NCBI GenBank assembly: GCA_021157965.1
Contig: JAGGVO010000036.1
Location: 16,556 to 80,555 of the forward strand
From: Candidatus Neomarinimicrobiota bacterium
GTDB taxonomy: Bacteria; Fidelibacterota; Fidelibacteria; Fidelibacterales; Fidelibacteraceae
Length of the DNA stretch: 64,000 nt
Reading direction: 5' to 3'
Part shown: in pieces, positions 45,940-54,727 of the stretch
How the letters are laid out: the number at the start of each line of letters is the position of its first letter
Position numbering within the stretch: position 1 is the stretch's first letter
Notes under the pieces: generated by a model
What the model saw: the letters and a program-made list of their open reading frames with translations, nothing else
The model's database searches: none
Told to the model about the DNA's origin: nothing
Translations under genes and position numbers: made by a program

Positions 45940-48900
45940 TCAAAACGACACTCCAAAGGTAAAGAAAATCTGCCGGGGAATATTCCTGTAGACCCGGAAA
46001 TATTTATAGGGGTCATCTTCCGCAGTTTTGGATGTATTCACCCATTTGAGCAAGTCGTCGGCCTCTGCATAGGGATCAAAAGGCGTAAGCCATTTGTTGT
46101 TGAAAAGATTTTCAATTCGGTAGGAGAGGGTTGTCCGGTAACCAAAAAGGCGGAACACTTTGGACATGGAGAGGTTGGTTTCATATTCCATGGGATAGCG
46201 TCGGTTGTTGGTCAGGTTGAAGGTCTGCTCGTAGGTTTCCACCAGCGTATAGGGTACGCCGCTCCGGACGGAATAGGTCAGGGAAGTGGAAAAGTATTGA
46301 AAAGGATAAAATCCCCACAGGCTGATACCCTCTTTGTATCCGAAAGAGTAACTGAAGACGGCGCTCAGGGCATGGGTTTTATCCAGAGATGTAATGTTGT
46401 CATTGGCTCTTTGGATATATTTCCGGTCACTATAAGGACGATTGGGATCGTCCTCCGCCCAAATTTCCGAAGGACCGTACACACCTCCGGATGTTCTTGA
46501 AAGTGTATATTTAAAACGATATTTCAAGCGTCCGGCACTGTGTTTTTCAAATTCCACCTCAATCCCCTTGGATGTGCCAAATCCCGTATTAACATAGGTT
46601 GCCGCGTAAGGATCGGTGGCGCTCCGGCCCACACTTCCGGTGGAAAAATGGCGGCGGATATTAGTGGTTTGCCGGGTCATATCCTTATAATAGGCCACCA
46701 CATCCAGCTTATGAGTCCCCCATAAACTGTGTTGCACCCCAAATTCATAACTGATGGTTTTCAAAAAACCCAAGTTTGCATTCCCGTACATAATCCATCC
46801 CTGGTAGGTGGATTTTGAAAGGGTATGGCGAAAATTCGGCACGGCGTAGAAATGGCCGTACTGCAATCTGAATGCCGTAGCTTCACCGATAGGAAATGAG
46901 AGTCCTGCCCGGGGAGAAATGGCAAAATGAAATTTCGAGGGTTCGGTTTCCGGATCTCCGATGGCATTTGCGCCCGTTCCCATGTAGAGAGGATTCCACT
47001 CATCGGTGGGGACATCGGTAAAGTTATTGAAGGCATCGGCCCGGAGTCCCAGATTGGCTATCATACCTTTATATTCCATCCGGTCCTGTATATAGGCCGC
47101 CAGGGTCAGAGGTTTTGCTTTATAATATTCGGCAAATCCCGTCTTATAAATAAAGGCATTCACATAAGCGCTGGAAACGGAACTATAGTGCATATCCCTG
47201 GAAGTTGCCTGAAAACCGGTTTTCAGTTGATGATTATGGGTGATTTGATTGGTATAGTCCCCGCGAACCGCCCAGATATGGGTTCTTACATCCTGGTTAT
47301 ATGACGTGGCGGAAGGATCCCAGACAAGCCGGGTATATCCTTCATCCCAGTTTCCCTGGGGAACCTGCCATTTTGTAGAGAGGGGAGTGGTATTTACTTC
47401 ATACCTTTCATACGTGTGAGAAAGCGTGAGGTCAAAAAAGGCTTCAGGCGTAAAAAGGTAGGTAAAATTAAATGATTGTATCCAGGCAAATTCATCTTTT
47501 GGGGGGACGGTAATCAGCAGGTACTTATGCTGACCGCTGTGAAAAGAGAGACTTCCCACGGGCGATGCCCAGCGCACATCATCAGATCCGGAAAAAATGC
47601 CGCTCCGGTTGTGCTGATACTGAAACATGGAACGAAGGGTCAGTTTTTTATCCAGTTTACTGACAGTGGTTAAATTGATGTTGTCATAGTCCGTATACTG
47701 TTCATTTGTAGGCAATCGTGTAGGTTTCTTCCGCTTTTCGCCGGAAAGAAAGAAAGTCCATCCGGGCAGGTTTCCGATGGGACCGCCAAAGCCAAACAGC
47801 AGCCGTTTATAGACCAGCTCGCGGTAATCGTAGACCCCCAACAGATTTTCATCATTCGTCACGGATGACAACTGCCATTCTTTGCGGTAGGCAGGGATAA
47901 CGCCTGCCTCCGTGGTGTCGTAGACCTGCACCCAGGTGAAGTCCTCTGCCACATCCATGGATTCCCCTTCGGGTGTCCGGTTGGAAAGCCACTGATTGTA
48001 GTAATCGACCGCCAGGGAATCCTTCAGTGAAATCCGGTAGGGTTCATACGTACCGGTTGCTTCATTGTAGGTATAGAGATTATAGGGAACACCATTTTCC
48101 GTATAGGGATTTCCAATCTGCTGATCCCGGGGCAGCAGAAAATAATTTGTCTTGAACCAGGCTTCAAGAGCCCCCCATTTCTGCCATTCAAACTGGTTTT
48201 TGCTGTAGAGATAATCACCAAAGTGGTATTTCCCCGGGGCACGATATTCCAGCCGGACCTCTCCCTGAAATTCCGAAGACCCTTCCTTGGTCACAATTTT
48301 CACCACACCCGATTGAGCATTGCCATACTCGGCACTGAATCCGCCGGAGATCAATTCCATTTGTTTAATTCCCAGGGGATTGAAATCATATTTCCAGGAT
48401 GTATTGGCCCGTTCACCCATGTAATTGGTTCCGGGCACCCCTGTATTGGAATTTTCCTGAGTGACACCGTCTATCATAAAATTGATATCAAAACTTCCCC
48501 CGCCTCGCAGAGAATAGGTCCCGTTGGGATTCTGCTGAAAGCTGGTATTCAGCTCCATGATATCCCGCATGCCTTCAGCCGGTGTTTTTTCGATATCTTC
48601 ATAATCCACACTGGAGGAACTGAAGGTTTTATCCCGGACAATCACGGGTTTTTCGGCCGTAACCACCACTTCTTCCATTTCCACTCCTTTCACGGACATA
48701 GGGATTTCCAGAAAGGTGGTTCGGTCTACATAAACCCGAACATCCTGTAACGTAGCCGTAGCATACCCGATATATGTGACTTTCAGCTCATAGGAACCGG
48801 GGTAGACCCGAAGGATGGTAAAATTTCCGTCAGCATCGGAGGCGGCTCCCATTTCCTGTCCCACGATAATCACATTAGCGCCAACCAGCGGTTGTTCCGT

Positions 48901-49014
48901 TTTAGCATCATACACACGGCCGGAAATTTTCCCCCGCGTCTGGGCATTGAGGAGTCCTGCCGCAAGGATCACTCCAAAGAAAATTTTCCAACTGTTTAAG
49001 CAAATAGACTTCAT
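45940..49014 (-). CDS. TonB-dependent receptor (SusC/Oar-like)
   Basis: 1024 residues. Signal peptide 1-24; carboxypeptidase-D-like domain (about 28-115, GKISGRVYDAKTEQPLVGANV); plug (about 135-250, YSLRGGGSFDINFMIDG and QMELISGGFSAEYGNAQSG); barrel ending in TFGVSF with a terminal Phe. Oar-type receptors share this layout. It would import a nutrient released by the neighbouring surface glycosidases. It begins seven bases after the GHL10/T9SS gene and has no obvious ribosome site. Confidence 0.92.
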   Translation of the reverse strand: MKSICLNSWKIFFGVILAAGLLNAQTRGKISGRVYDAKTEQPLVGANVIIVGQEMGAASDADGNFTILRVYPGSYELKVTYIGYATATLQDVRVYVDRTTFLEIPMSVKGVEMEEVVVTAEKPVIVRDKTFSSSSVDYEDIEKTPAEGMRDIMELNTSFQQNPNGTYSLRGGGSFDINFMIDGVTQENSNTGVPGTNYMGERANTSWKYDFNPLGIKQMELISGGFSAEYGNAQSGVVKIVTKEGSSEFQGEVRLEYRAPGKYHFGDYLYSKNQFEWQKWGALEAWFKTNYFLLPRDQQIGNPYTENGVPYNLYTYNEATGTYEPYRISLKDSLAVDYYNQWLSNRTPEGESMDVAEDFTWVQVYDTTEAGVIPAYRKEWQLSSVTNDENLLGVYDYRELVYKRLLFGFGGPIGNLPGWTFFLSGEKRKKPTRLPTNEQYTDYDNINLTTVSKLDKKLTLRSMFQYQHNRSGIFSGSDDVRWASPVGSLSFHSGQHKYLLITVPPKDEFAWIQSFNFTYLFTPEAFFDLTLSHTYERYEVNTTPLSTKWQVPQGNWDEGYTRLVWDPSATSYNQDVRTHIWAVRGDYTNQITHNHQLKTGFQATSRDMHYSSVSSAYVNAFIYKTGFAEYYKAKPLTLAAYIQDRMEYKGMIANLGLRADAFNNFTDVPTDEWNPLYMGTGANAIGDPETEPSKFHFAISPRAGLSFPIGEATAFRLQYGHFYAVPNFRHTLSKSTYQGWIMYGNANLGFLKTISYEFGVQHSLWGTHKLDVVAYYKDMTRQTTNIRRHFSTGSVGRSATDPYAATYVNTGFGTSKGIEVEFEKHSAGRLKYRFKYTLSRTSGGVYGPSEIWAEDDPNRPYSDRKYIQRANDNITSLDKTHALSAVFSYSFGYKEGISLWGFYPFQYFSTSLTYSVRSGVPYTLVETYEQTFNLTNNRRYPMEYETNLSMSKVFRLFGYRTTLSYRIENLFNNKWLTPFDPYAEADDLLKWVNTSKTAEDDPYKYFRVYRNIPRQIFFTFGVSF

Positions 49015-49021
49015 AAGATTG

Positions 49022-51535
49022 CTACTTAATATACAACATTTTCCCCATGATGTTTACTCCGAGAGCTGAAGCCCGATAGAGATAAATCCCGGATGTCAGG
49101 TTTGAAAAATCCAGCTCGAGAGAATACTGTCCAGGTGTATAGCTTTTTGAGAGAGACATAACTTCTCTCCCCTGCAGATTAAAGATACTCAGGGATATCT
49201 TTCCCCTCTTCCGGAGCACACAGGAAAAGCGGGTGTGACTGTTAAAGGGGTTGGGATAATTGTCGCTTAATTCAAAAGAACGGGGTAAAACCATTCCCGG
49301 ATTTGCCGGTTTAACTGATGAGGGAAAAACCCGGGTGAAGCGTACTGCATCGGCAGCAACCTTTTTTCCCGGGCTCAAAGGGCATTCATTATGGAGTTTG
49401 ACGACGGCATGGGTACCTGCATCAAGCCACCGGGTTCCCAAGACACAGCTGTTTTCTCCCGGCTTGCTCTGATTAACAGAAAGCGTATCATAACCGGTCC
49501 CGTCTTTCAGAATGTACATGGCATCGGACACAAAGCCCGGATCTGCCGGAAACACGGCAGAAATACGATAAAAACCGCCCACCGGCGGGGCATAACGCCA
49601 AAAAACACGGGCGGTCCCGTCACCGGAAGGAGTTGTCAGATAATTGACTCCCGTAAAACCTTCGACTGAACTTTCCTCCGACCAGGTTCCCGACTGAACG
49701 GCAAAATAGCTGTCCGTATTATCAATCACCGTATCCAGCCCCGTATGGTACTGAAACGTATAAAAAAGGCTGTCATTCACATCCCCTTCGGCATCCGTCA
49801 GACCAAAAGCCGTTACGATGTATGTGATGCCCGGATTAAAACCGGATGTTTCCAGGCTTGCTATAGACGGATTGTCGTCATCAAGAGTGAGTAAATAGAT
49901 GGAGACATTGGGGGTTATAAAAAAATTCAAGGCACTGTTTTCGCCATCCTTCAGGGGATTGTTAAAAAGGAGGTTCAGGTTGTTTTGATCCGGTGTAAAG
50001 GCATCCATAATCCGGAGAGGCTCTTTTTGTCTCAGCCGGACGGCGTCGGCCACAATCAAACCCGTATTGCTTCCGATAATGGAGACACTCACGGAATCAT
50101 CATAATTAAACGACCGTTTCAGAAGGGTTAGCCAAGTACCGGAGGCGTGCCTGTGCACCGACACTGTTTCTTCCTGGTCCTGCCATGTAACAGTATACCG
50201 GAGTGTATCGGCTCCCCTCCATCCTTCCGGAATATAGACCTGGAGGGAGTAATCCCCTGAGATGTAGAGGGGAATACACCAGGAAAAAGTACTGCCGGAA
50301 ACACCGGTGTGGAAATAGTCCTTATACCCTCCCGGCACGGGTATCATATTCCCCTGACAGGTGTAACGGGCATCCATGTCATCCACGGTGGGGGATTTAT
50401 GAAAGGTGCTGACAGATTGGGCATAGACTGTATTGATCAAATAATCTTTTTTTTCATCAGTAAGATCCCCATAATACCAGGTAACAGCACCGGCATAATT
50501 TTTATTTTGGATTGCCGTAATGGTTTGAGATATGGTGGATGGATTGGCCGTGCCGATATCAAAACCCGGAGCATAGCGCAGCGGGTCATCAAATTCCTGA
50601 AGACAGCGATCCAGCCAGTAATTGATTTCTGAATGAAGTCCATAGAGCATGGGACACAGGAGATCCACCGATCGTTCCCTGCCCCAGGTGGGCCAATCCT
50701 GGTATTTATCACTGCTTCCGTCCAGCATATATGGCGGCCCTACGGCAGAAGACACCAGGCAGGCAGGATTTTCATTTTTTACCGCTTGATAGATTGCCTG
50801 TGCCAGATCACTTGTTTGTCGCTCTTGCCAGGCGACGAAATCTTCCCATTCAGGATCGCTTTCGGAAAGATTCACCGGATCCGACCCGCCAGTTTCATTC
50901 ATATAGGACGTTCGGCTGATTTGGGAAAAGGAAAAACCGGTGCCGGGATAGCGTATCCGGTCTGTCTGAATGCCGTCCAGTTCGGGATAACGGCGGGCAC
51001 ATTCGGCAAAGAGTTCCGTCATAAAGGTTACTACCTGCGGATGTGCCGGGTCCATCCAGAACTGGTAGATGGAGCCGGACATGACGCTGAAAAGCCGGCC
51101 GTCTCTATCCCGCATGATCCAGTCCCGGCGGTTTTCCAATATCGGTCCCACATTGGTGGAATCATCGGAGAGCCAGTTCCACAAGCCATATTCAAACCAG
51201 ACATGGACTTCGAGTCCCAAACGGTGCCCTTCTTCGATGGCTTCCTGCAGGGGATCCCGGCCGGAATATTCTGAAAGTTGTCGCATTCCCCCATAGCTTT
51301 CCAGCACATCACTTTCATAAATCATCCCGCCTTTAAACCAGTTGTTCACAAAAACCACATTATAGCCGGCTTCGCTGATCCGTTCAAACTCAGCCCGCAT
51401 AGCGGCCCGTCCTGAAGCCACGGCATCCCGACTCAACCAGATACCCCGCATTGCAGGCAGGGACTCCATGGAAAACAGGAAGGTACTCAGGATAAACAGG
51501 GATGCAATTCCTGAAAAGCGTTTAAAATGAAGCAA
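49022..51535 (-). CDS. Secreted multidomain GHL10 glycosidase with T9SS tail
   Basis: 837 residues. The start is TTG with GGAG six bases before it. The domain order is: signal peptide (1-25); GHL10/DUF187 barrel (about 28-375, MRGIWLSRDAVASG, then LDGIQTDRIRYPGTGFSF and LLCPMLYGLHSEINYW); two golvesin/xanthan-lyase-type C-terminal modules (about 385-515 and 610-740), both ending in VADAVR(F/L); T9SS tail from NYPNPFNSHTRFS. It is probably a surface-anchored polysaccharide hydrolase. It is in one operon with the receptor downstream. Confidence 0.82.
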   Translation of the reverse strand: MLHFKRFSGIASLFILSTFLFSMESLPAMRGIWLSRDAVASGRAAMRAEFERISEAGYNVVFVNNWFKGGMIYESDVLESYGGMRQLSEYSGRDPLQEAIEEGHRLGLEVHVWFEYGLWNWLSDDSTNVGPILENRRDWIMRDRDGRLFSVMSGSIYQFWMDPAHPQVVTFMTELFAECARRYPELDGIQTDRIRYPGTGFSFSQISRTSYMNETGGSDPVNLSESDPEWEDFVAWQERQTSDLAQAIYQAVKNENPACLVSSAVGPPYMLDGSSDKYQDWPTWGRERSVDLLCPMLYGLHSEINYWLDRCLQEFDDPLRYAPGFDIGTANPSTISQTITAIQNKNYAGAVTWYYGDLTDEKKDYLINTVYAQSVSTFHKSPTVDDMDARYTCQGNMIPVPGGYKDYFHTGVSGSTFSWCIPLYISGDYSLQVYIPEGWRGADTLRYTVTWQDQEETVSVHRHASGTWLTLLKRSFNYDDSVSVSIIGSNTGLIVADAVRLRQKEPLRIMDAFTPDQNNLNLLFNNPLKDGENSALNFFITPNVSIYLLTLDDDNPSIASLETSGFNPGITYIVTAFGLTDAEGDVNDSLFYTFQYHTGLDTVIDNTDSYFAVQSGTWSEESSVEGFTGVNYLTTPSGDGTARVFWRYAPPVGGFYRISAVFPADPGFVSDAMYILKDGTGYDTLSVNQSKPGENSCVLGTRWLDAGTHAVVKLHNECPLSPGKKVAADAVRFTRVFPSSVKPANPGMVLPRSFELSDNYPNPFNSHTRFSCVLRKRGKISLSIFNLQGREVMSLSKSYTPGQYSLELDFSNLTSGIYLYRASALGVNIMGKMLYIK

Positions 51536-51550
51536 TCCGGACTCCGATCT

Positions 51551-52915
51551 CTACTTCATCAACGCGATTTTTCGGACCTGCCGTCCAAAGGAGGATTTCA
51601 ACTCCACCAGATAGAGTCCGGAAGACATGTTTTCCGGTGCATCAAAGCGGATGGTATGAGCTCCGGCCGGTGCCCATCCCGAATAAAGAGTCTTCACTGG
51701 TTTCCCTTCCACCGAATAGAGTGTCAAATCCACCTGAGATGCATGGGGAATATGAAAACTGAGTTGTGTTGATGCATTAAAAGGATTGGGATAGGCAGGA
51801 TTCAGTAAAAAGGATTCCGCTTTGACCGGGTCTTTCACACTATTGATATCACCGTTGGTAAACACATAGCAACATTTATTGGCCAGGTCGATGACGTATG
51901 CAAATTTCTTATCCGGGCTGATGGCCACATCTTCGGGTACATTCAGAGGAGCCCCTTCTGCATCGGCAATATCGCCACTGGTGGCGCTGGGGAGTTCATC
52001 CACCTGTGTTGCCCAGCTTCCATCCACCTGAAATCCTTTGACCCAGCGGCGGGTACTGTCAGTCCCCGTTGCCCAGAGTATGCCTTCATGATCCACAAAA
52101 AGGCCGTTTGGCACATAATTGGTCCATTTCAGAAAACTGTCCGCATCTTCCAGGGCCTGTGGTGCATATCCTGACGGATCGCTCTGTACACCGCCGGTCC
52201 ACACCGTAACACCGCCCTGATTTCCCCCGGGCAGGCTGTTCCGTGAAGTATAGACGGGAGAACTGGAATCGTTATAATCCAGATCTTTTTGAATGGCCAC
52301 ATCCCGGATAGCATCTTCACCGGTAGCCGTGGGACCGCCCGGATCGCGCTCGGTAGTTTCAGGGGAAACATAAAGTCCCACCGGATCCGAGGCACCTGAA
52401 AAATCCCAAAGACGAATCCGCGGGCCCTGATAAATGATGCCGCCATACATATAGCGGTCCTTCGTGACACTTATACCATAAATATATGTTCCGAATCCGG
52501 GAATCCCTTTATATTCAATTTTCGCCGCCGGATTGCCTTCTGGATATTCATATACGAAGGAGATATCCGTTGTCGTGGACCGGAAAGCAACAAAAACATC
52601 CTCATTAATCGCTGCAAGCCCCCGGGCTGAATGGACATCTGCAATCGAAGAGTAATCTTCAAAAAGTGTAAAAATTGTATCGCCCGGTTCTGCTTTGTAC
52701 AGAGCGTTATGGGCATTCAGGGATGTTGACGTTGATGAAAGGACCCAGATATTTCCGGCACTATCCACATCGCAGAGAAAGGGATTGGCCAGGCTGTCCA
52801 TATCGTGAAAATAAATCGTCATGTCCGGCCTGTAAACCCAATTGGTTCCCCGTCCGGAGAGTGACGAACAGGTAAAAATCAGAACAGCTAATAGAAAAAA
52901 TGTGTGTCTTTTCAT
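51551..52915 (-). CDS. Secreted beta-propeller-like protein with T9SS tail
   Basis: 454 residues. The signal peptide (1-20) contains FTCSSL, with no firm lipobox. Residues about 40-370 hold NHL/SMP-30-like blades such as LFVDHEGILWATGTDSTRR and VPEDVAISPDKKFAYVID. The tail from NPAYPNPFNASTQLSF is a T9SS sorting domain. There is no recognised catalytic site; a binding or structural role at the surface is possible. It is first of the minus-strand outer-membrane cluster. Confidence 0.72.
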   Translation of the reverse strand: MKRHTFFLLAVLIFTCSSLSGRGTNWVYRPDMTIYFHDMDSLANPFLCDVDSAGNIWVLSSTSTSLNAHNALYKAEPGDTIFTLFEDYSSIADVHSARGLAAINEDVFVAFRSTTTDISFVYEYPEGNPAAKIEYKGIPGFGTYIYGISVTKDRYMYGGIIYQGPRIRLWDFSGASDPVGLYVSPETTERDPGGPTATGEDAIRDVAIQKDLDYNDSSSPVYTSRNSLPGGNQGGVTVWTGGVQSDPSGYAPQALEDADSFLKWTNYVPNGLFVDHEGILWATGTDSTRRWVKGFQVDGSWATQVDELPSATSGDIADAEGAPLNVPEDVAISPDKKFAYVIDLANKCCYVFTNGDINSVKDPVKAESFLLNPAYPNPFNASTQLSFHIPHASQVDLTLYSVEGKPVKTLYSGWAPAGAHTIRFDAPENMSSGLYLVELKSSFGRQVRKIALMK

Positions 52916-53002
52916 TATGTACCACCATTATTTATATGTTCTGTAAAATTTATACATTCCCCCATTACAAAGCAACAAAAAAGGATGTGATTGAATATAA
53001 AA

Positions 53003-54382
53003 TCAGAGTCCCAGAATCAGGGTCACCGTTGTAAAATAGATCAGCAGTCCTGTTATATCCACGACACTGGTCAAAACCGGACTGGCAACCACGGCCGGAT
53101 CCCATTTCATTTTTGCGGCGACAAGGGGAAGGACGGCTCCAAAGAGGGTGGCTGACAGTACCTGGAGTCCCATCGCCATGGCAATGGCAATGCCTATCGT
53201 TTTCAAGGTATATCCATGGGGGACTGACATATTACTACCGAGGAGAAAGACCCGTCCGAATGCCATGGTTCCCAGGAGGAGTCCGAGCAAAAGGGCCACT
53301 TTAAATTCCTTCAGGAGGATTTTAAAAATATCTCCCGGTTCCACCTCATCCAGGGCCAGGGCCCGGACAATGAGGGAGGCAGACTGGGAGCCCGTATTTC
53401 CTCCGGCAGCAGCAAGCATGGGCATAAAGGTAACCAAAATTGCGAATTGTACCAGCATATCCTGGAACTGCTGGACTATCATCCCGGAGATCAATCCAAG
53501 AATCGCCAGGATAAAGACCCACACACCCCGGTTCTTGAAATGTTCCCAGGCCGACGTTTTCATATAGGCTGCCGTTTCGTGGCTACCGGCAATGGCCATA
53601 AACTTTTCCATATCCTCTGTATGTTCCTGGGTGATAATATCCAGGGCATCATCGTGAGTTACGATACCCACCAGGGCATCCCCGCCATTGATAACCGGAA
53701 TGGCGATGAGGTTATATTTCTGGATTTTCCGGGCTGTATCTTCCTGGTCATCGGAAACGCGGGAACAGATCACCTCCCGTTGCATTAAATCTTCAATTTT
53801 TGTATTGGGTTTGGCGAGAATCAGATCTTTTAAGGATAGGAATCCGATCAATTTCCGGCTTTGGTCAATCACATAGGCATAATAAATCGTCTCTTTATCC
53901 GGTGCCTGGAGTCGCATTCGGTTCAGCGCCTCTCCTGCGGTGATATCGGGCGGCAAGGCCACATAGTCGGAAGTCATGACGGATCCGGTACTTCCTTCGG
54001 GATAAGATGCCAGCCGGCGGATATCCTCCCGTTCGGCATGAGCCAGCGAAGGAAGAAGTTCTTCCTGCTGTTCGTCACTGAGAAGCTGAAACAAATCGGC
54101 CCGGTCATCATGAGGCATGGCCGTAAAAAGGCGGGATGCTTCTCCCCGGCTCAGGGTCATCACCACTTTTACCTGGAGATCTTCATCCAAATTAATGAGC
54201 ACTGAAGCCTGGTGTTGAGGCGGCAGGACAGATAAAGCCCGGCGGATTTCTTCCGGTTCAAATTCAGATAACCATTCGGCAATCCGAACCGGGTGTTCAG
54301 ACTCAAAAAGTTCCTGTAAAGCACGGGTATCGTTTTTGGAAATCAATTCCCGGATTTCCGGGGCCGGAATCGTATTTTCCAT
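53003..54382 (-). CDS. mgtE: Magnesium transporter MgtE
   Basis: 459 residues from the ATG with GGAGGTG upstream. The N-terminal domain (about 15-125, HPVRIAEWLSEFEPEEIRRALSVLP) and two CBS domains (about 130-250) form the cytoplasmic Mg2+ sensor. Five membrane helices follow, with LAAAGGNTGSQSASLIVRALAL (about 335-356) as the pore signature. It is a Mg2+-selective channel gated by cytoplasmic Mg2+. A leader ORF and competing hairpins lie directly upstream, suggesting further control at the RNA level. Confidence 0.95.
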   Translation of the reverse strand: MENTIPAPEIRELISKNDTRALQELFESEHPVRIAEWLSEFEPEEIRRALSVLPPQHQASVLINLDEDLQVKVVMTLSRGEASRLFTAMPHDDRADLFQLLSDEQQEELLPSLAHAEREDIRRLASYPEGSTGSVMTSDYVALPPDITAGEALNRMRLQAPDKETIYYAYVIDQSRKLIGFLSLKDLILAKPNTKIEDLMQREVICSRVSDDQEDTARKIQKYNLIAIPVINGGDALVGIVTHDDALDIITQEHTEDMEKFMAIAGSHETAAYMKTSAWEHFKNRGVWVFILAILGLISGMIVQQFQDMLVQFAILVTFMPMLAAAGGNTGSQSASLIVRALALDEVEPGDIFKILLKEFKVALLLGLLLGTMAFGRVFLLGSNMSVPHGYTLKTIGIAIAMAMGLQVLSATLFGAVLPLVAAKMKWDPAVVASPVLTSVVDITGLLIYFTTVTLILGL

Positions 54383-54448
54383 GGGGCACCTCCGATATTT
54401 GCCACATTGAATGTTCTCCATGCGGCCGGAGGCATACCCTTCTCCGGA

Positions 54449-54556
54449 TCAGTCCCCGAAGAAGAACAGCACAATGGCCGCATGGGACCGCTTTCGCGGG
54501 CCGGGGTCGTCTTGATCGCTTTGACTCAGTCCCTGAGTGACATTAAGACAACTCAT
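54449..54556 (-). CDS. Putative 35-residue leader peptide of mgtE
   Basis: A short frame with an ideal ribosome site (AAAGGAGG, 4 bases before the ATG) ends 66 bases before mgtE. Its peptide contains the acidic and proline-rich stretch SDQDDPGPRKR (residues 13-23) and ends in three phenylalanines before GD. Codons 25-27 lie in one arm of the 10-bp hairpin, so ribosome position would decide which downstream hairpin forms. Proline- and acid-rich leaders that destabilise ribosomes at low Mg2+ control mgtA in enterobacteria; the same logic here is inference, and there is no sequence homology to MgtL. Confidence 0.5.
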   Translation of the reverse strand: MSCLNVTQGLSQSDQDDPGPRKRSHAAIVLFFFGD

Positions 54557-54612
54557 GCAACCTCCTTTTACTGTTATCCCTTTCGGGTTCTATATCCTTT
54601 TTTTTCGGGTGA

Positions 54613-54642
54613 AATTTAGCTGCCAATGATTCAAAGGTGCAA
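54613..54642 (-). promoter_or_regulatory. Candidate promoter of the mgtE leader transcript
   Basis: On the minus strand TTGCAC (54637-54642), 18 bases, TAAATT (54613-54618). The -35 is identical to that of the 34.8 kb RNA unit. Confidence 0.45.
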
Positions 54643-54676
54643 GGATTATTATTGAGACTGAATTTGAGATGAAAAT

Positions 54677-54704
54677 AAAAAAACCCGCCGAAGCGGGTTT
54701 TTTT
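54677..54704 (-). terminator. Terminator of the 54.7-57.6 kb receptor gene
   Basis: ACCCGC-TTCG-GCGGGT on the minus strand, followed by seven T residues and preceded by seven A residues. A textbook intrinsic terminator separating the receptor from the mgtE unit. Confidence 0.92.
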
Positions 54705-54727
54705 AGATCACTTATTTAACAGTAACG

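Larger units (their letters stand above)
54383..54727. other. mgtE upstream region with attenuator-like structures
   Basis: It contains a promoter candidate, the leader ORF (54449-54556) and three overlapping hairpins on the minus strand: arms 54418-54427 with 54476-54485 (perfect 10 bp), 54426-54431 with 54442-54447 (6 bp), and 54401-54407 with 54420-54426 (7 bp with one G-U). The first excludes the other two. No M-box (ykoK) magnesium riboswitch motif was found. Confidence 0.6.

Noticed and set aside
54383..54727. M-box magnesium riboswitch upstream of mgtE
   Set aside because: The conserved M-box loops and the GAGGCTCCTATG-like text are absent; the structures seen instead involve the leader ORF.
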